The notes: generated by a model from the letters alone, not told the origin. A DNA stretch of 64,000 bases from Epiperipatus broadwayi (GCA_028023455.1 JAQFVV010012973.1:48501-112500); one strand, 5' to 3'; counted from the stretch's first letter, positions 35,400 through 46,799 are shown. Numbers and translations are program-made.

Positions 35400-37200
35400 A
35401 TGTATATTATTCTGATAACAGTAAAATTATGTCGCTTTCATGGAACACCCACAACCTACTATAAAACAGGTTTTTTCCAAAACAATGATTAAAATCCAGA
35501 AGATAGACCAACTCCTAACATCTTCAAAAACATTTGAGGACACTTGGACATTATACAATATGCCAAATTAACAACAAGGCAAAAAAAAAAAAAGGGGGGG
35601 GGGCTAACAATCAGATAACAAATATATGAAAGATCTAATGTTCACACCATTTGCACAACATAGACTCATCAGAACCCAAATGGAAATAACAAGATAGTTA
35701 GAACAACAATGTAAACCTCAATTGTATGGTTACATGTCACTGTATACATTAGAAATAATAAATTATTGAAACTAAATAGTTTTAAGAGTATGAAACCTAT
35801 TGTTTAAGGCTTATTTTTGAAAGATAATTACAGCAAGCAAATGACAATAATTAAGAGTTCTTTAAAATGCTTAGAAAAATTTAAATCAACCTCGCTTCCC
35901 GACTGATGCTTTGACATATGGAAAAAAAAATTTAAATCAACCGAAATGTTGACACTTTTCACCTAGAGATATTCAGATAGATTGTTTTTTGATAATTTAT
36001 ATTCAGATAGATTGTTATTTTTATTTTTCCTTCCTTTAGATATACATTTTGAAGTTATTTTCTCATGCTTGATTGGAATTTGCAAAATAACCAATAAAAA
36101 AGGTGTTGCAGAACTTTAGACAACTTGTCTGTTTAAGTACGCATAATTATTATTTGTAATTACATTATAATAATTTTTGGACTTTAGCAGTATAATGGCA
36201 AATTAGCTAGAAGAATTGTCAGTGACAGAAGCAAAAGTGTACTGTCGTCGTCCCCCCCCCCCCACCAATCAAATCTTTGTTTGCCTATTTAATTTTTTCT
36301 TTATGTAAGCATTTTATGGCATCCTTAGCCCGAGCCTTACATGTTTTGTATTAGTGTGTTGTTGTAAACAAAGAAATGTACACACTTGGTATCAATCTTT
36401 TGAAATCCTGACACATTTTAAAATAGAACATCAAACTATTTATATTTAATAAAATAAATAATTTTTAACAAATTTTATAAAAATAAATAAATAATGCATT
36501 TTCCATATTTTATAATATATCTATGAATACATACATATTCTGTTGCTGTTATTATAACCCTATTATTATTATATTTGTACTGCATTTAAAATATTTAAAC
36601 GTAAACAAAATATAAACTCTAGCAAACGACAATTAAAAAAAATTATACATTTTTTAAAAAAAAAAATTTTAAGCACGAAATTAAATTGTTACATTGGATT
36701 TCTTTTAAAACTATAAATACAACTAAAAATATGTAAGGAAGTCACAAAACGTTTTTTTCTGATTTAAAGAAAATAATATTTTCCTTTTTCCTCCTTTTTT
36801 GTTTTAATTTCACATAATTTAAAAATTGGTCTAGGGCTAATCCATACAATATATATAACATATTAACACATGTCTATCACTTGGAAGTTTATTGTTCTAC
36901 TTATTAAATATTATTAAAGCTGTATAATTTGATATTATATTCAAGATAAAGCAATAAAATTATCACTAACTTCTCATTATTATATAAGTATTTGTTATTA
37001 CACTGAAACGTTAGCTATTTAGCTGTTATATTTTATTACACAAAAGCTCCTGAAAATAATGCTATGAATTCAACATTTATCTGTGAGAATATTAGAATTA
37101 CCATGTACACATAATAGATTGACACATGTCTACTACTCGGAAGTTTATTGCTGTAAGTATTTGATATTACTAATACTGTATAATTTGATATTATAATCAA
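35400..37200. other. AT-rich sequence, no gene
   Basis: Apart from the short SINE, no feature was recognised. There is a G/C homopolymer at about 35.60 and 36.25 kb, and the direct repeat ATATTCAGATAGATTGTT at about 35969 and 36001. Confidence 0.5.
35892..35930 (+). repeat. 5'-truncated SINE copy (39 bp) with target-site duplication
   Basis: The direct repeat TTTAAATCAACC at 35880-35891 and 35931-35942 brackets a 39-bp insert. The insert reads TCGCTTCCCGACTGATGCT then TTGACATATGG plus poly(A). It matches the last part of the 32.9 kb SINE (TCGCGTCCTGGCCAATGCT, ATGACATATGA, poly(A)) with about six differences. It is a very short 5'-truncated member of the same family. Confidence 0.75.
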
Positions 37201-37204
37201 TAAA

Positions 37205-37610
37205 ATTAACAAGCAATAAAGTTACTACAACTACCACTATCTCTATCTCTACCACTATTATTACTATTATTCCAACCACTGCCATTGCTGCTACTTCTGC
37301 TGCTACTACTACTACTACTGCCACTATTATTATTACTGCTGCTACTACTACTATTACTATCATTACCACTACATCCACTTACCACTATTATACTACTACT
37401 AGTAGTAGTAGTAGTACTGCTGCTGTTACTACTTCTGCTACTGCTATGCTCCAACTGATACTACTTTTACTTTTGCTACAGCTGCTGCAACTGCTGTCAC
37501 TATTGCTACTACTACTGCTGCTATTACTGCTGCTACTATTACTGCTACTGCTACTTCTGCAACTGCTACCCCCCCTATAACTACTATTATTTTTATCATC
37601 ATCAAAATAG
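37205..37610. repeat. Imperfect triplet-repeat region (ACT/GCT/ATT)
   Basis: About 400 bp of period-3 sequence mixes ACT, GCT, ATT and CCA triplets. It leaves several frames open and gives artificial Ser/Asn-rich and Val/Ile-rich proteins. It includes a perfect 20-bp palindrome at 37391-37410 (TACTACTACT with its complement). I regard it as an old compound microsatellite and not a coding exon. Confidence 0.8.
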
Positions 37611-37639
37611 CATGTATGTGGTATTGATATTTTCAAAAT

Positions 37640-38950
37640 AATTTACAGTAAATAATTATTAAATTAAGATGGTAATGAAGAATCATAGGGTTTTTTTTTA
37701 ATTTTTGTCTTTTATTAAAAGAAAACTCAGTCATAGTGATAGCTTGTAGTTAAAAAATAATGATTTATGTTAGTATTATTATTAATAATTTTAAACAATT
37801 TTTAATCACAACCATTTTGGTCCTTAGATGTAATTAATAATTAGTATTAAAAAAAAACTTGAATATATGATTTCTTTATCAACATATTCTGTAAGAATTG
37901 TGATTAATCATTATTTTAAAGCACAAGTGTAAATGGTTTATATAGTCAACAGTGTTAGGTATTTTTGGTACAAATGCAGTAAAGCCACAAACTATGATAT
38001 ATTTTGTTCCAAGTTCTGTTTGCATACTAAATATATAGCTAAAATTAAAAATAATCAATTTAAAACAAAATTAAAATAGACAACTCACTCTAAATAGAAA
38101 TATTATTTAATACATCAACCCAGCTTTCTTTTCTTAATGGAAGCTTTTCAAGGTCAACTATATAACATTTAGGTATATAAACACTTCACAGAACAATCAT
38201 GTTCAAATATGTTAAATATTCAAACATGATCTTTTTATGAAGTATTTATATTTTAAACTTTATATCAGCAGTAAAAATCCTTTACATAAAACTAAAATTA
38301 TTACTATTTAATTTAAATTAATATTTGAAATAGTAAGCTGGCTTGATTTTGTAAACTAAGATCACTTGTAATATAAATGTTTAGCCTTTTTGATTATCAA
38401 TGCTTGATTTATTTATAATATGCATGGTCGAAGCTCAGATGAAAGAGAATATCTCTTTTAGCAAATAAAATGGATCAGTATTGATGTATGAAAGGGTAAA
38501 TATATTTGCAAGTTTCTTCTTTAGAATCTGCATGCAATTTGTCCTAGTTCCATGAAGTATTCATGTTCCTAAAAGTTATATATATATTGATTAGCAACAA
38601 AAATCATTTATGTGCAATTAAAATTATAAAGTATATAGCATATAATAGCTCACATTTAATTTACAAACCTTGATCATAATGCAATAAGTGTTATTTATAA
38701 TACTGCAATTATACATTGCAGTAATTTCAACTTGAATGTATGTGTATATATATAAAGATGCTTTATCATATAATAAGCATATATAAATTAAGATTATGAT
38801 ATAAACAAATTTTTTTACAAAAATGTTATTAATAATAAATTGAGAATTCACATTTATATATATACGGTAATGTATATGTATTTCATCATTCACAATTTTT
38901 TCCATCACAATTAAATACTTCTTCCAGATATTTTTTTTCAATAGTTTTTT
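37640..38950. other. AT-rich sequence, no gene
   Basis: No gene recognised. The 105-codon open stretch at 38624-38941 (minus) is low-complexity Ile/Tyr-rich. The imperfect inverted repeat around 38.17-38.25 kb (ATAAACACTTCA with TGAAGTATTTAT) could form a hairpin of about 65 bp. Confidence 0.45.
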
Positions 38951-38959
38951 TAAAAAATT

Positions 38960-39121
38960 CTAATAAAACACAGCAGCAGCTTCTTTATCAACTAATGCAG
39001 TTTTACCGGTTATTTTTAATATTTTTAAGACTGTAATAGTTTCAAAATCCATATAACTATCCCCTGTATGAAGTGGAATATTTAAAATTGTATGAGTCAT
39101 ATTCTCAGTTAAATTCCTCAT
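38960..39121 (-). pseudogene. Short coding-like segment, family unknown
   Basis: A 53-codon frame starts at the ATG at 39119-39121 and ends at a TAG. Its composition is unlike the random AT-rich frames around it: it holds LNIPLHTGDSYMDFET and LKITGKTALVDKEAAAVF, with normal use of Ala, Gly, Asp, Thr and His. The six codons before the ATG (KNFHAS) are also open, bounded by a stop. It could be one exon of a host gene or a scrap of a mobile element. I do not recognise it. Confidence 0.3.
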
Positions 39122-39139
39122 CGAGGCATGAAAGTTTTT

Positions 39140-40780
39140 TTAGCAATACAAGTCTGTTATTCATACTATTTTTATAGTTCATATAATTTAATTGTATATT
39201 GAAGACTGTATATTTAAAATTCTTTCTATTTTAATAAAAAATATTATAACTTTAGCTATTTCAGGAGTATGAGCAACATTGGTACAAATCTGATTCTTTT
39301 TGTAATTTCTCTAATCAATCACTCATTCTTTTAAACAAAAAGCTAATTTCTTACTTTTCCTTATGAAATCAATATTCTTTTCCCATTAACAAAAGTATTT
39401 TTGGACGTTTTATGGTCTTATTCCTCATTGTAAATATAATAAATTTTACTGAAGATATGATAATACATATATACATAAGAATTTTGAAGGAAAAAAACAA
39501 CCACAAATATATATACATATCTTACAACTATGCTAATGATTCTAATTAAATCATGAAAAAAGTGTGATTAAAAAATTCACGCTCTAAATATGAGAACATT
39601 ATATTTAACAAGAAAAAAATGGCTTACCAAGATTTGTAAAATTTAATGTGTGTAAATTTCATCATTTTTTTAAAAACTTGTTTACATTTTTTTTGTTTAT
39701 TTATACTTTCTTTTAAGATATAAATCATATATTTTGATGCAATATAGTTCAGGCCTTCACTGTATTCATCATTTTCAATGCTTGTCTACACATTCAATCT
39801 ATGAATTATAATCAGCTTTATTTAATTTTTGAAAAATCTAAATTATTCTAAGTTTCAGTAGTATATATTTTCAATATAATTTTGGTCTATTAGAGTCACA
39901 ATATAACATTAATTTTGTATTTACATGCAATTAGAAAAGCTATTATATACTGAGGTCACTGTAATAATGTATACCATCAACTAGTGAATCTTTACAAAAT
40001 ATAATCTAAGATACTGCATATATTTATTACTTTTGCAAAATATTTTGCATAAGATAATAATGATGAAATATTTTATTCAGTTATTTTATGTATATAAATT
40101 TTAGAATTTTTTAATATGGATTCAATGTTTTGAATATTAAAGTAATTGGTAGTTTACAAAGTAATTATGATTACATTAACTAAAGCAATATCATTTCTTA
40201 TTTTCATAATCATTTCTTTGATCACATTTAGTATAAAAAATTAAATCTTTTATCCTCTAATCTTAGAAAATTGATATGTTTTATTTTTTTAATGCAATCA
40301 ATTTATTTTTTTACACTACTTAATATTTGTCATATATATATTTAAGTTTGTTTTATCACTATATATATCCATCACAACATCATGTTTTAATTCTTGATTT
40401 GGAATTTTTAAATATCATTGCTAATTATGTAATATATATTTAACAGATGTAATATTTGCATTATACACATTAATAGAAAAGTTCATTAGTTGTATAAAAA
40501 TTATATGGCTGAGTGCTTAATCAATAACAAACTAAATGATGTTATAATTAATAAATATTTTGATAAAATAAACTTAAATAGATTTATGATACAAAAAGTT
40601 AATAGGTAATACCTTATTACATGGTTGTGGAATACAATAAAGCAATAACAAATAAAGTGGATAAAGAAATATCTCTTTATAAATTTAAAACTTAAAAGAT
40701 GTAATAGTTTACATTAAAAATGACTATAGAAGGAGTTAAACAAAGAAAAATGTAAGTTATTTTAATTATCAAAAAAAATA
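39140..40780. other. AT-rich sequence with a repeat scrap
   Basis: No gene. The stretch 39989-40066 (ACAAAATATAATCTAAG, ACTGCAT, TTATTACTTTTGCA, CATAAGATAATAAT) matches the loop of the foldback at 41.28-41.59 kb, so it is probably a second, partial copy of that element. Confidence 0.45.
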
Positions 40781-40960
40781 AATCAAGTCAGATGTCACAT
40801 GACTTAATTTAATAAGCTTGTGTTTACAAATGTTAGATATAGAGCTTGCAAAACAAACTCTTAACAAGCTTTGTAGAATACCCCCAACCTCAGACCATTT
40901 TCTGCTACTGGCATCCTCAGTGAAGTGCTAGGATATTTAATCATTAGATTAAAAATACAG
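40781..40960 (+). repeat. Single diverged arm related to the 4.1 kb foldback
   Basis: Shared blocks with the left arm at 4.1-4.35 kb, in order, are TCACA(T/A)GACT, AAGCTTGT, CTCT(T)AACAAGCTTT, CCTCAGACCA, a TGG/TGGTACTCCTCAGTGA-like run, TAGGAT and TTAGATTAAAAATAC. There is no matching opposite arm nearby, so this is a truncated or half element. Confidence 0.5.
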
Positions 40961-41280
40961 GACAATCCCAGCATTTTAATTAATATAGTCAAACTCTAGC
41001 TCACCTCTACCATATCACAACTGTCCATGAATGCCAAAAAATATCATCTCTCTTTTATTATATATACATTTCATGAATGACCTTCAATCATCAAGTGATC
41101 TAGAGATAACATCTGAATGTTCATGTCAGCATTAAACAACTTGATATTTTTCTATTACATTGCTCTTTTTCAAGATGGAAACTGTTTTTTATTGACTTTT
41201 ATCATTTAAGAAAGGTTGAATAATTGTGTTATATATATATGTATATTCATTGTTGATTAATTGTTGTAATAAAAATAATA

Positions 41281-41590
41281 AAGCACAAGTAATTTCATTA
41301 ATTTTTTAACCTTCATCAACTGAAAAATGTTTAAATTTAAATTTAGTGGAAGTAACCATCATCATGTTATATCCCAAAAGTCTCAAACTTTAACGTTTAT
41401 GCAAAATATAATCTAAAGCACTGCATTTATTACTTTTGCATAAGATAATAATATTGAAAGAATTTATTTATTTATAGAGTGCTAAAATTTAGGACTCTTG
41501 GGATAGAAATGATGAGGTTTACTTCCACTAAATTTAAATGGTTTTTAGTTGAAAAAAGTTAAGCAATTATCTGAAAGTACTTCACTTTAT
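41281..41590. repeat. Foldback MITE, ~110-bp arms
   Basis: Left arm about 41281-41394 and right arm about 41487-41590. The best core is AATTTAGTGGAAGTAA on the left against TTACTTCCACTAAATT on the right, then TATCCCAAAAGTC against GACTCTTGGGATA. Outer parts are more diverged. The loop (about 41395-41486) shares sequence with 39.99-40.07 kb. No coding capacity. Confidence 0.65.
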
Positions 41591-41769
41591 TAAAATTATT
41601 TATAAAATATATTATTACCAATATAGTTTATTATTTTATTACAATATATATATATTGTAAAAGCTGAATTAGAGTTCATATTCTGTGATTTTTTTAATTA
41701 ATAATGATCATTATTACTTTTATATTCTCCTTTTCACTTTCTTTGCATCTTTCCTCATATATTCATATA

Positions 41770-41869
41770 TATCAAACTTTTTTATATACTCTCCTTGTAT
41801 ACACTTCAGTGCATTGTTTATAAATTGCACTGAAGTATATATGAGGAGAGTATATGGAAAAGTTTGATA
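41770..41869. repeat. 44-bp-arm hairpin with 12-bp loop
   Basis: The arms at 41770-41813 and 41826-41869 pair with about five mismatches in 44. Beyond them, weaker complementarity may continue to about 41.70 and 41.93 kb, suggesting a small MITE. The tight stem and loop also resemble a pre-miRNA-like fold, but nothing shows transcription. Confidence 0.65.
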
Positions 41870-42019
41870 ATATTGATCATGTTATCTTAATAATGTTGTA
41901 GGAAAAGAGAAAATATATAAATAAAAACATAAGATATAAGTATTCAACATATTAATTACAATACACAATTATGGAAATAATTTTTAAACACAAGCAAATA
42001 GAGAATTAAGTCATGTGTA

Positions 42020-42250
42020 CCGGTTGAAAAACGTCCACCATCTAAACTGCAAGTCAGATCCAAACTCAGCTGAACCAAACTAAATTCAAACCCAACTCAC
42101 CAGCTCAGATTAGTAGAAATCTAAATTGATGGCACAGTGCTATGCACCAAGGAACTAGCTCAATGGCTTGTGAGGATTAGAGACCCCTGAACTGACACTA
42201 ATATCGGATAATAAATTAACTAAAGATACTTCTAAATTGAATCATATGTA
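42020..42250 (-). repeat. Possible SINE-like patch
   Basis: GC-richer than its surroundings. On the minus strand it has GAGCTAGTTCCTTGG and GCACTG, then GGTGAGTTGGGTTTGAATTT, an A-box/B-box-like order reminiscent of a decayed tRNA-derived SINE. No TSD is seen. Confidence 0.3.
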
Positions 42251-42299
42251 TATGTTCGGGTTGCCAACACATACAGCGAGCATTAGCATTAAAATAATT

Positions 42300-44470
42300 A
42301 TTGATTAAGAGAATTAAGAAACCAAGTGTGTTTATAAAATATTTTAATAATAATAGTAATAGTTTTGTTTGAATTTTAAATGATGATTATATTAATCACC
42401 TCTAGCCTTTAACAGAGTTCATAATTATAATAAGAGTGGTGGTCCTTATTATATGCCAATGAGTATTATGCAATATTATGGAATTCTATGTCTATGCCCC
42501 CAACAAGAAACTAAAGGCAGATAAAGGTATTCAGTTGTAAAGGAAATTATTACTTTAATTTTATATGAAAGAATGTGAGATTTATTTTCACATTCGCAAA
42601 TCCATTCATGAAGAGCAAGATACGTATTTAGGGCATAACTTTAATCTTTATTAGAAAACTTACTTAATTTAATATAATTGAGAATTTTTTCAACTTTAAT
42701 TGAAATCACTTCATCACGAATTACGAGCATAAGAGCAGGCTTTACTGGAACAGAGGGGTAACGGTGCTGACGAATTATGAGCTATAAACTGAAAAGGAAA
42801 GATAATGGCAGTTTGTGTAACACAAGTCTTACTGCCCTTTAAGTAGACAGGGAACATGGGGAAAGCCAGGCCAAGATATAACTATGAACCTTTGTGTACC
42901 GAATATAATATAAGCGGGGGAGGAAGTGCTTTCTTCCTCTATAATTAAAATATCAATAATATCACCACCGACAAGCCTATGGAGTGGAAAGATTGCCCTA
43001 TATCAGCAACGTTCAAAGATGATGACTTGATAGTCACTGTTTGAATAAGAAAACCGAATTTATTATAGAATGCTCTATGTGATGACTTGATCAAATTAAT
43101 TAAAGTCAAACGAGCTTTTAACTAACATTATTTAAAGCATTTCTAAAATTATATTAGTTATGCCCCAAACATCGTGCCCTCCCTGAATCTTAATAGAAAG
43201 TAACAGAAATTAAATTTGAATATATTTAGTTGATTCCTTTATCGACCCTCTTTTGCAAAATATTTTAACATTATATGTGAGTAAATAAATATTGGTGAAA
43301 CGAGAAAATAGCTGGGGCATAGATTAGAAATGGAGCTAATAATTTATTATTAGCCAATTATAAAAATAACAAACATTTAATAATTTCTTTCGACTTGATG
43401 ATTAATAGAACTGTATAAACCTAGTTCTAATGGGTGAGAATTACTATCAGAATTAATATTATATTATTTGCACAAAGCAAATGGGACAAAGAAGCTCATC
43501 GAGTCAAAAGATTATTGGCATATAATTAAAAATAAATGACATTAATAAATCACACAATATATATATAATATAGTAAATGAACCGCCATCGTAAGAAAGGA
43601 GAATTAAATCTAAGGGCTAGAGATTTAGAATTATGACATAATTTAAGATAGCATAAATAAAAGTAAGTTTTACAGAGATCATTACATTAAGGAATGAGAA
43701 GTGCGCTTAAAGGGAGTGTAAACTAAAGTTCAAAACTGGCTAGAAAGTTACGGTTCATTATGGAAATATATTACCATTTCTTCCAGGGTTGGTTCCTTAG
43801 TTTACACATCCGGGTTGGTAAAACATAGGCATGCATTTGGTCAATTACTTGAACAGTATTTATTGGATTTTCATGATTTTAACAGCATGATTGGTCTGGA
43901 AAGGATTTAGCAGCTTCATTGAAGATTTTCAGGGGGTTTTAGGCACAGTAACCAGATTCCTGATGTTTTAGCTCTTCACCATGATCGAAGCACTATTTAA
44001 ATTTATGATTTTTAAATGCATAGAGTTTACTGGCACTTCTCTACAATAAAGATGGCTTCTCCCCCCCCCTCCAAACTTTTCAGAGCTATTTATACTGTAT
44101 CTGATGCTTTCGGGCTAGCGCTTCTTTCATTATCAATGTTACAAAATTTACTAGTTGTTTTTAGATACATTCCTTCGATAAGGCTTTCAAACTCATTAAC
44201 TTGAATTTATTTTGTAATTAGAAAATGAATTCTTAAAATCAGAAAAATTATTTTAATTAGGAAATCCTTACATTTTTTTATTCAAACTAATTAACAATAG
44301 AAAAGGAAATTTTTTTTTATGTTTTAGATTTACAATACGTTGACAATTGTGTTACTTATGCTAGATTAAAAAGATGATCTAGAAAATGTACTCCATGTTT
44401 TGAGTATTTTAGGTTTAGTAAGTAATATTTAATTTAAAGAGTGCTTTATTAGACTTTCAAGAAGAAAAAT
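42300..44470. other. Gene-free tract, less AT-biased
   Basis: No gene recognised in about 2 kb, although 42.5-43.9 kb has visibly more G and C and few long frames. Motifs recur: CACGAATTACGAGC and GACGAATTATGAGC (42.71, 42.77 kb), GATGACTTGAT (43.02, 43.08 kb), and GGGCATAAC (42.63 kb) inverted as GTTATGCCC (43.16 kb). This may be an unrecognised non-coding repeat or a decayed non-autonomous transposon. Confidence 0.4.
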
Positions 44471-44679
44471 CTTAAACCAAATGAATATTCATGGAACTGC
44501 TACCAGTCAAAATCATCGAGAAAATCATAATAGACAAAATAGAGCCACATATATTACCATTCATTTCCAATATGCAATTCACAATAAAAATCCACCAATG
44601 ATCCAGGCAGCATTGATGTTTAAATCAGTACCAAATTCAATATGCGGTTGAAAAAAAATATGCATCAATAGTAACATAA

Positions 44680-45072
44680 TTGGACATCAAGGGAGATTTT
44701 GACTCCATCGATCTCTATGTACTTATAGAAATGCTTAAATCCACCACAATACCAAAACGTCAACTATATTTACTATCCAACTTACTACTGAGTCAAATAA
44801 TTCATGTAACACTAAATGGCAGGAACATTGAATCTGCTATTCCTACCCAATCCATTTCACAAGGATTGCTGCTCAGCTCACTACTATTTGCATTCTACAT
44901 TAATCCACTAATACAGAAAATCCAACAAACCTTTACAGGACTCACAATCCCAGGCACATCACAGTATATTGGATGCATTGCATATATGGATGATGTAACT
45001 GTGTTTTTGTCCTCAAAAAAATACCAAAATTATAAGGCATTCTACAACAGTACACAAACATGCACAAACTAA
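44680..45072 (+). pseudogene. LINE reverse transcriptase core
   Basis: About 130 codons without a stop. LDIKGDFDSIDLYVLIEML (first codon read in the preceding open frame) is the D-x-x-x-x-F-D-S motif. IHVTLNGRNIES precedes SISQGLLLSSLLFAFYINPL, in which the usual QGSPLS has become QGLLLS. CIAYMDDVTVFLSS holds the YMDD catalytic pair. A stop follows at once, before the thumb. Confidence 0.8.
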
Positions 45073-45699
45073 AATTTAATACAAGTAAAACAACTGATTG
45101 GTCCATGTTTACTGGTATACAATACACAAACACATACCAAGCAAAACCAAATGCTTTTATAGGATTTCCATTATATTTAGGAAGTACAATAACGAGATGT
45201 TACATATGAAACAAACTGATAGATGAAACCCTAAAAATCACCAATTTATTAGCAAAGGCACGCCTTTTAATATATTTGAAGGTACAACTAATCAACTAGC
45301 TCATAATCACTAAAATTATGTATTACCAGCCATTCATATCCTTCTCCAAAGCATTTAAATTAAAAAATTATATCCATATGCAACATGCTCTCATGGCACA
45401 AAAACTGTTGCAATCTCAACAATTTGACTCAACAGGCTACTCATAAACAATGGACTTGGCCTACATGATATCAATATCTTCCACATTCAAAAAACAAGAA
45501 TTTTTCTAACCATCATACTCCCACAACTAGTATAGCTACAACAAATTACACCAATGGATCAAGAACCCTCACATCATCTATACCTATCTTCAATTATCCA
45601 CCAGCAAAAAATGATCAAAAAAAACCTGCACAATTTACAGCCAAATATACCTACTGGCAAATACACTTACTCATGATCCAAGACCAACAAAAAATGATC

Positions 45700-46305
45700 A
45701 TTTCCCAATGTTGGGAATCAACCACAGAATATTAATACATCACTTTAAAAAATGGGCACTTGTACCAAAACTGTTTGACTTCATCATCAAAGTATGCATT
45801 GCCCATAACCAATTTTCTTTACTGCAAAAGAATATATATGACCATCAATCCATTTTTCAGTTTGTGCCACCAGGCAGAATAAATGGAACAGCATTTAATT
45901 TACCAATATACAGCACTAACAGAAATCATAAAAATAATGATTAAAGCATACCAGAAGCACAGCAGCTCAATTCCGAATATAATTAAAGCATACCAGGGAA
46001 ACATAACTCCGAAAATAAAAACAGCAACATTCATGCTCTATGTACTCTGGTGCACACAATGGACATTCATTATGCACAACAACACAAAATTACATCCTGC
46101 AACCTTTTGCAACAAGTTAACCCAACTCAAAGCTAGAGACAAAATTATAGCAAGTCAAAATATACATAATGACCCTTCATCATTAATCAACATCTTACCA
46201 GAACTCTTAAAAGACAAGCCAAAAAAAGACATATTAAAAAGAAAAACACTAACTAAATCAAAGAACAACAACAGTACACACATGTTGCTGTGTGAATATG
46301 TGTAG
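45700..46305 (+). pseudogene. LINE ORF2 C-terminal region
   Basis: Two overlapping open stretches (45708-45944 and 45883-46305) follow RT in the same element after further frameshifts. They contain FIIKVCIAHNQFSLLQK and TFMLYVLWCTQWTFIMHNN, with a lysine-rich end. I see no recognised domain. Position and orientation place them as the C-terminal part of ORF2. Confidence 0.5.
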
Positions 46306-46399
46306 TTTCATTGACGCTAGAATCAACATAAATATAACTTGCAAGACATACTAAGGAATCACTGCCAAATGAAGCACCAATGAACAATATCAAAGTAAA

Positions 46400-46776
46400 G
46401 GAAAAAATAAAAACTCGATGACATGGCAAATAAACATTTAACCAATATATGATCGTAATCTAAAGACATGTAAAATTATCAAATACTTGTAAAATTATCA
46501 ATGCCTTTAAAGATACTTTGTAAACAAATATATCAATGTAATCTATAAAACTTGTAAAGTTACTTTAAGGAAACAAATAAAGATAGAAAACTCTATGACA
46601 TCATACCAAAAATAACAGTTGGAAAATAAACATGTAACCAAAAAATGAATGTAATCTAAACACATGTAAAATTGGCCAATACTTGTAAAATTATAAATGT
46701 ATGTAAAAGTACTCTGTAATCAAATATACTAATGTAATCTACATAACTTGTAAAATTACTTAGACCCAATAAAGTT
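46400..46776 (+). repeat. Duplicated ~190-bp unit in LINE 3'UTR
   Basis: Unit 1 is about 46402-46582 and unit 2 about 46583-46776. Both run AAACTC-ATGACAT, AAATAAACAT-TAACCAA, TGTAATCTAAA-ACATGTAAAATT, AATACTTGTAAAATTAT, AATGTAATCTA, AACTTGTAAA-TTACTT and end in AATAAAG. They differ at scattered positions. Each carries its own AATAAA, so a transcript could end at either. Confidence 0.75.
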
Positions 46777-46799
46777 CTCTCTTTAAAACATACTACTAT

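Larger units (their letters stand above)
44475..46790 (+). mobile_element. 5'-truncated Tx1/L1-like LINE
   Basis: The copy starts inside ORF2 just before RT (ELLPVKIIEKIIIDKI near 44.50 kb), continues through RT (44680-45072) and the C-terminal region to about 46.3 kb, and ends in a 3'UTR made of two direct repeats, each closing with AATAAAG. Several stops and frameshifts make it inactive. The 5' truncation is typical of target-primed reverse transcription. Its RT wording differs from the 57 kb copy, so it is a different subfamily. Confidence 0.8.

Noticed and set aside
37145-37636. Overlapping open frames giving Ser/Asn-rich and Val/Ile-rich proteins
   Set aside because: They are the different minus-strand frames of a period-3 repeat. 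Only the repeat creates the openness; there is no start context or domain.
38624-38941. 105-codon minus-strand open frame
   Set aside because: Ile/Tyr/Asn-rich with no conserved blocks; expected by chance in such AT-rich DNA.
42628-43165. Inverted GGGCATAAC / GTTATGCCC pair as transposon ends
   Set aside because: Only nine bases match and the next bases do not. A third GGGGCATA at 43.31 kb suggests chance.
42470-43700. Nuclear copy of mitochondrial rRNA
   Set aside because: Some purine-rich strings looked rRNA-like, but no conserved 16S or 12S core motif could be placed.
44016-44204. 62-codon plus-strand frame just upstream of the LINE at 44.5 kb
   Set aside because: It contains a C8 run and no domain, and it is not continuous with the LINE frames.
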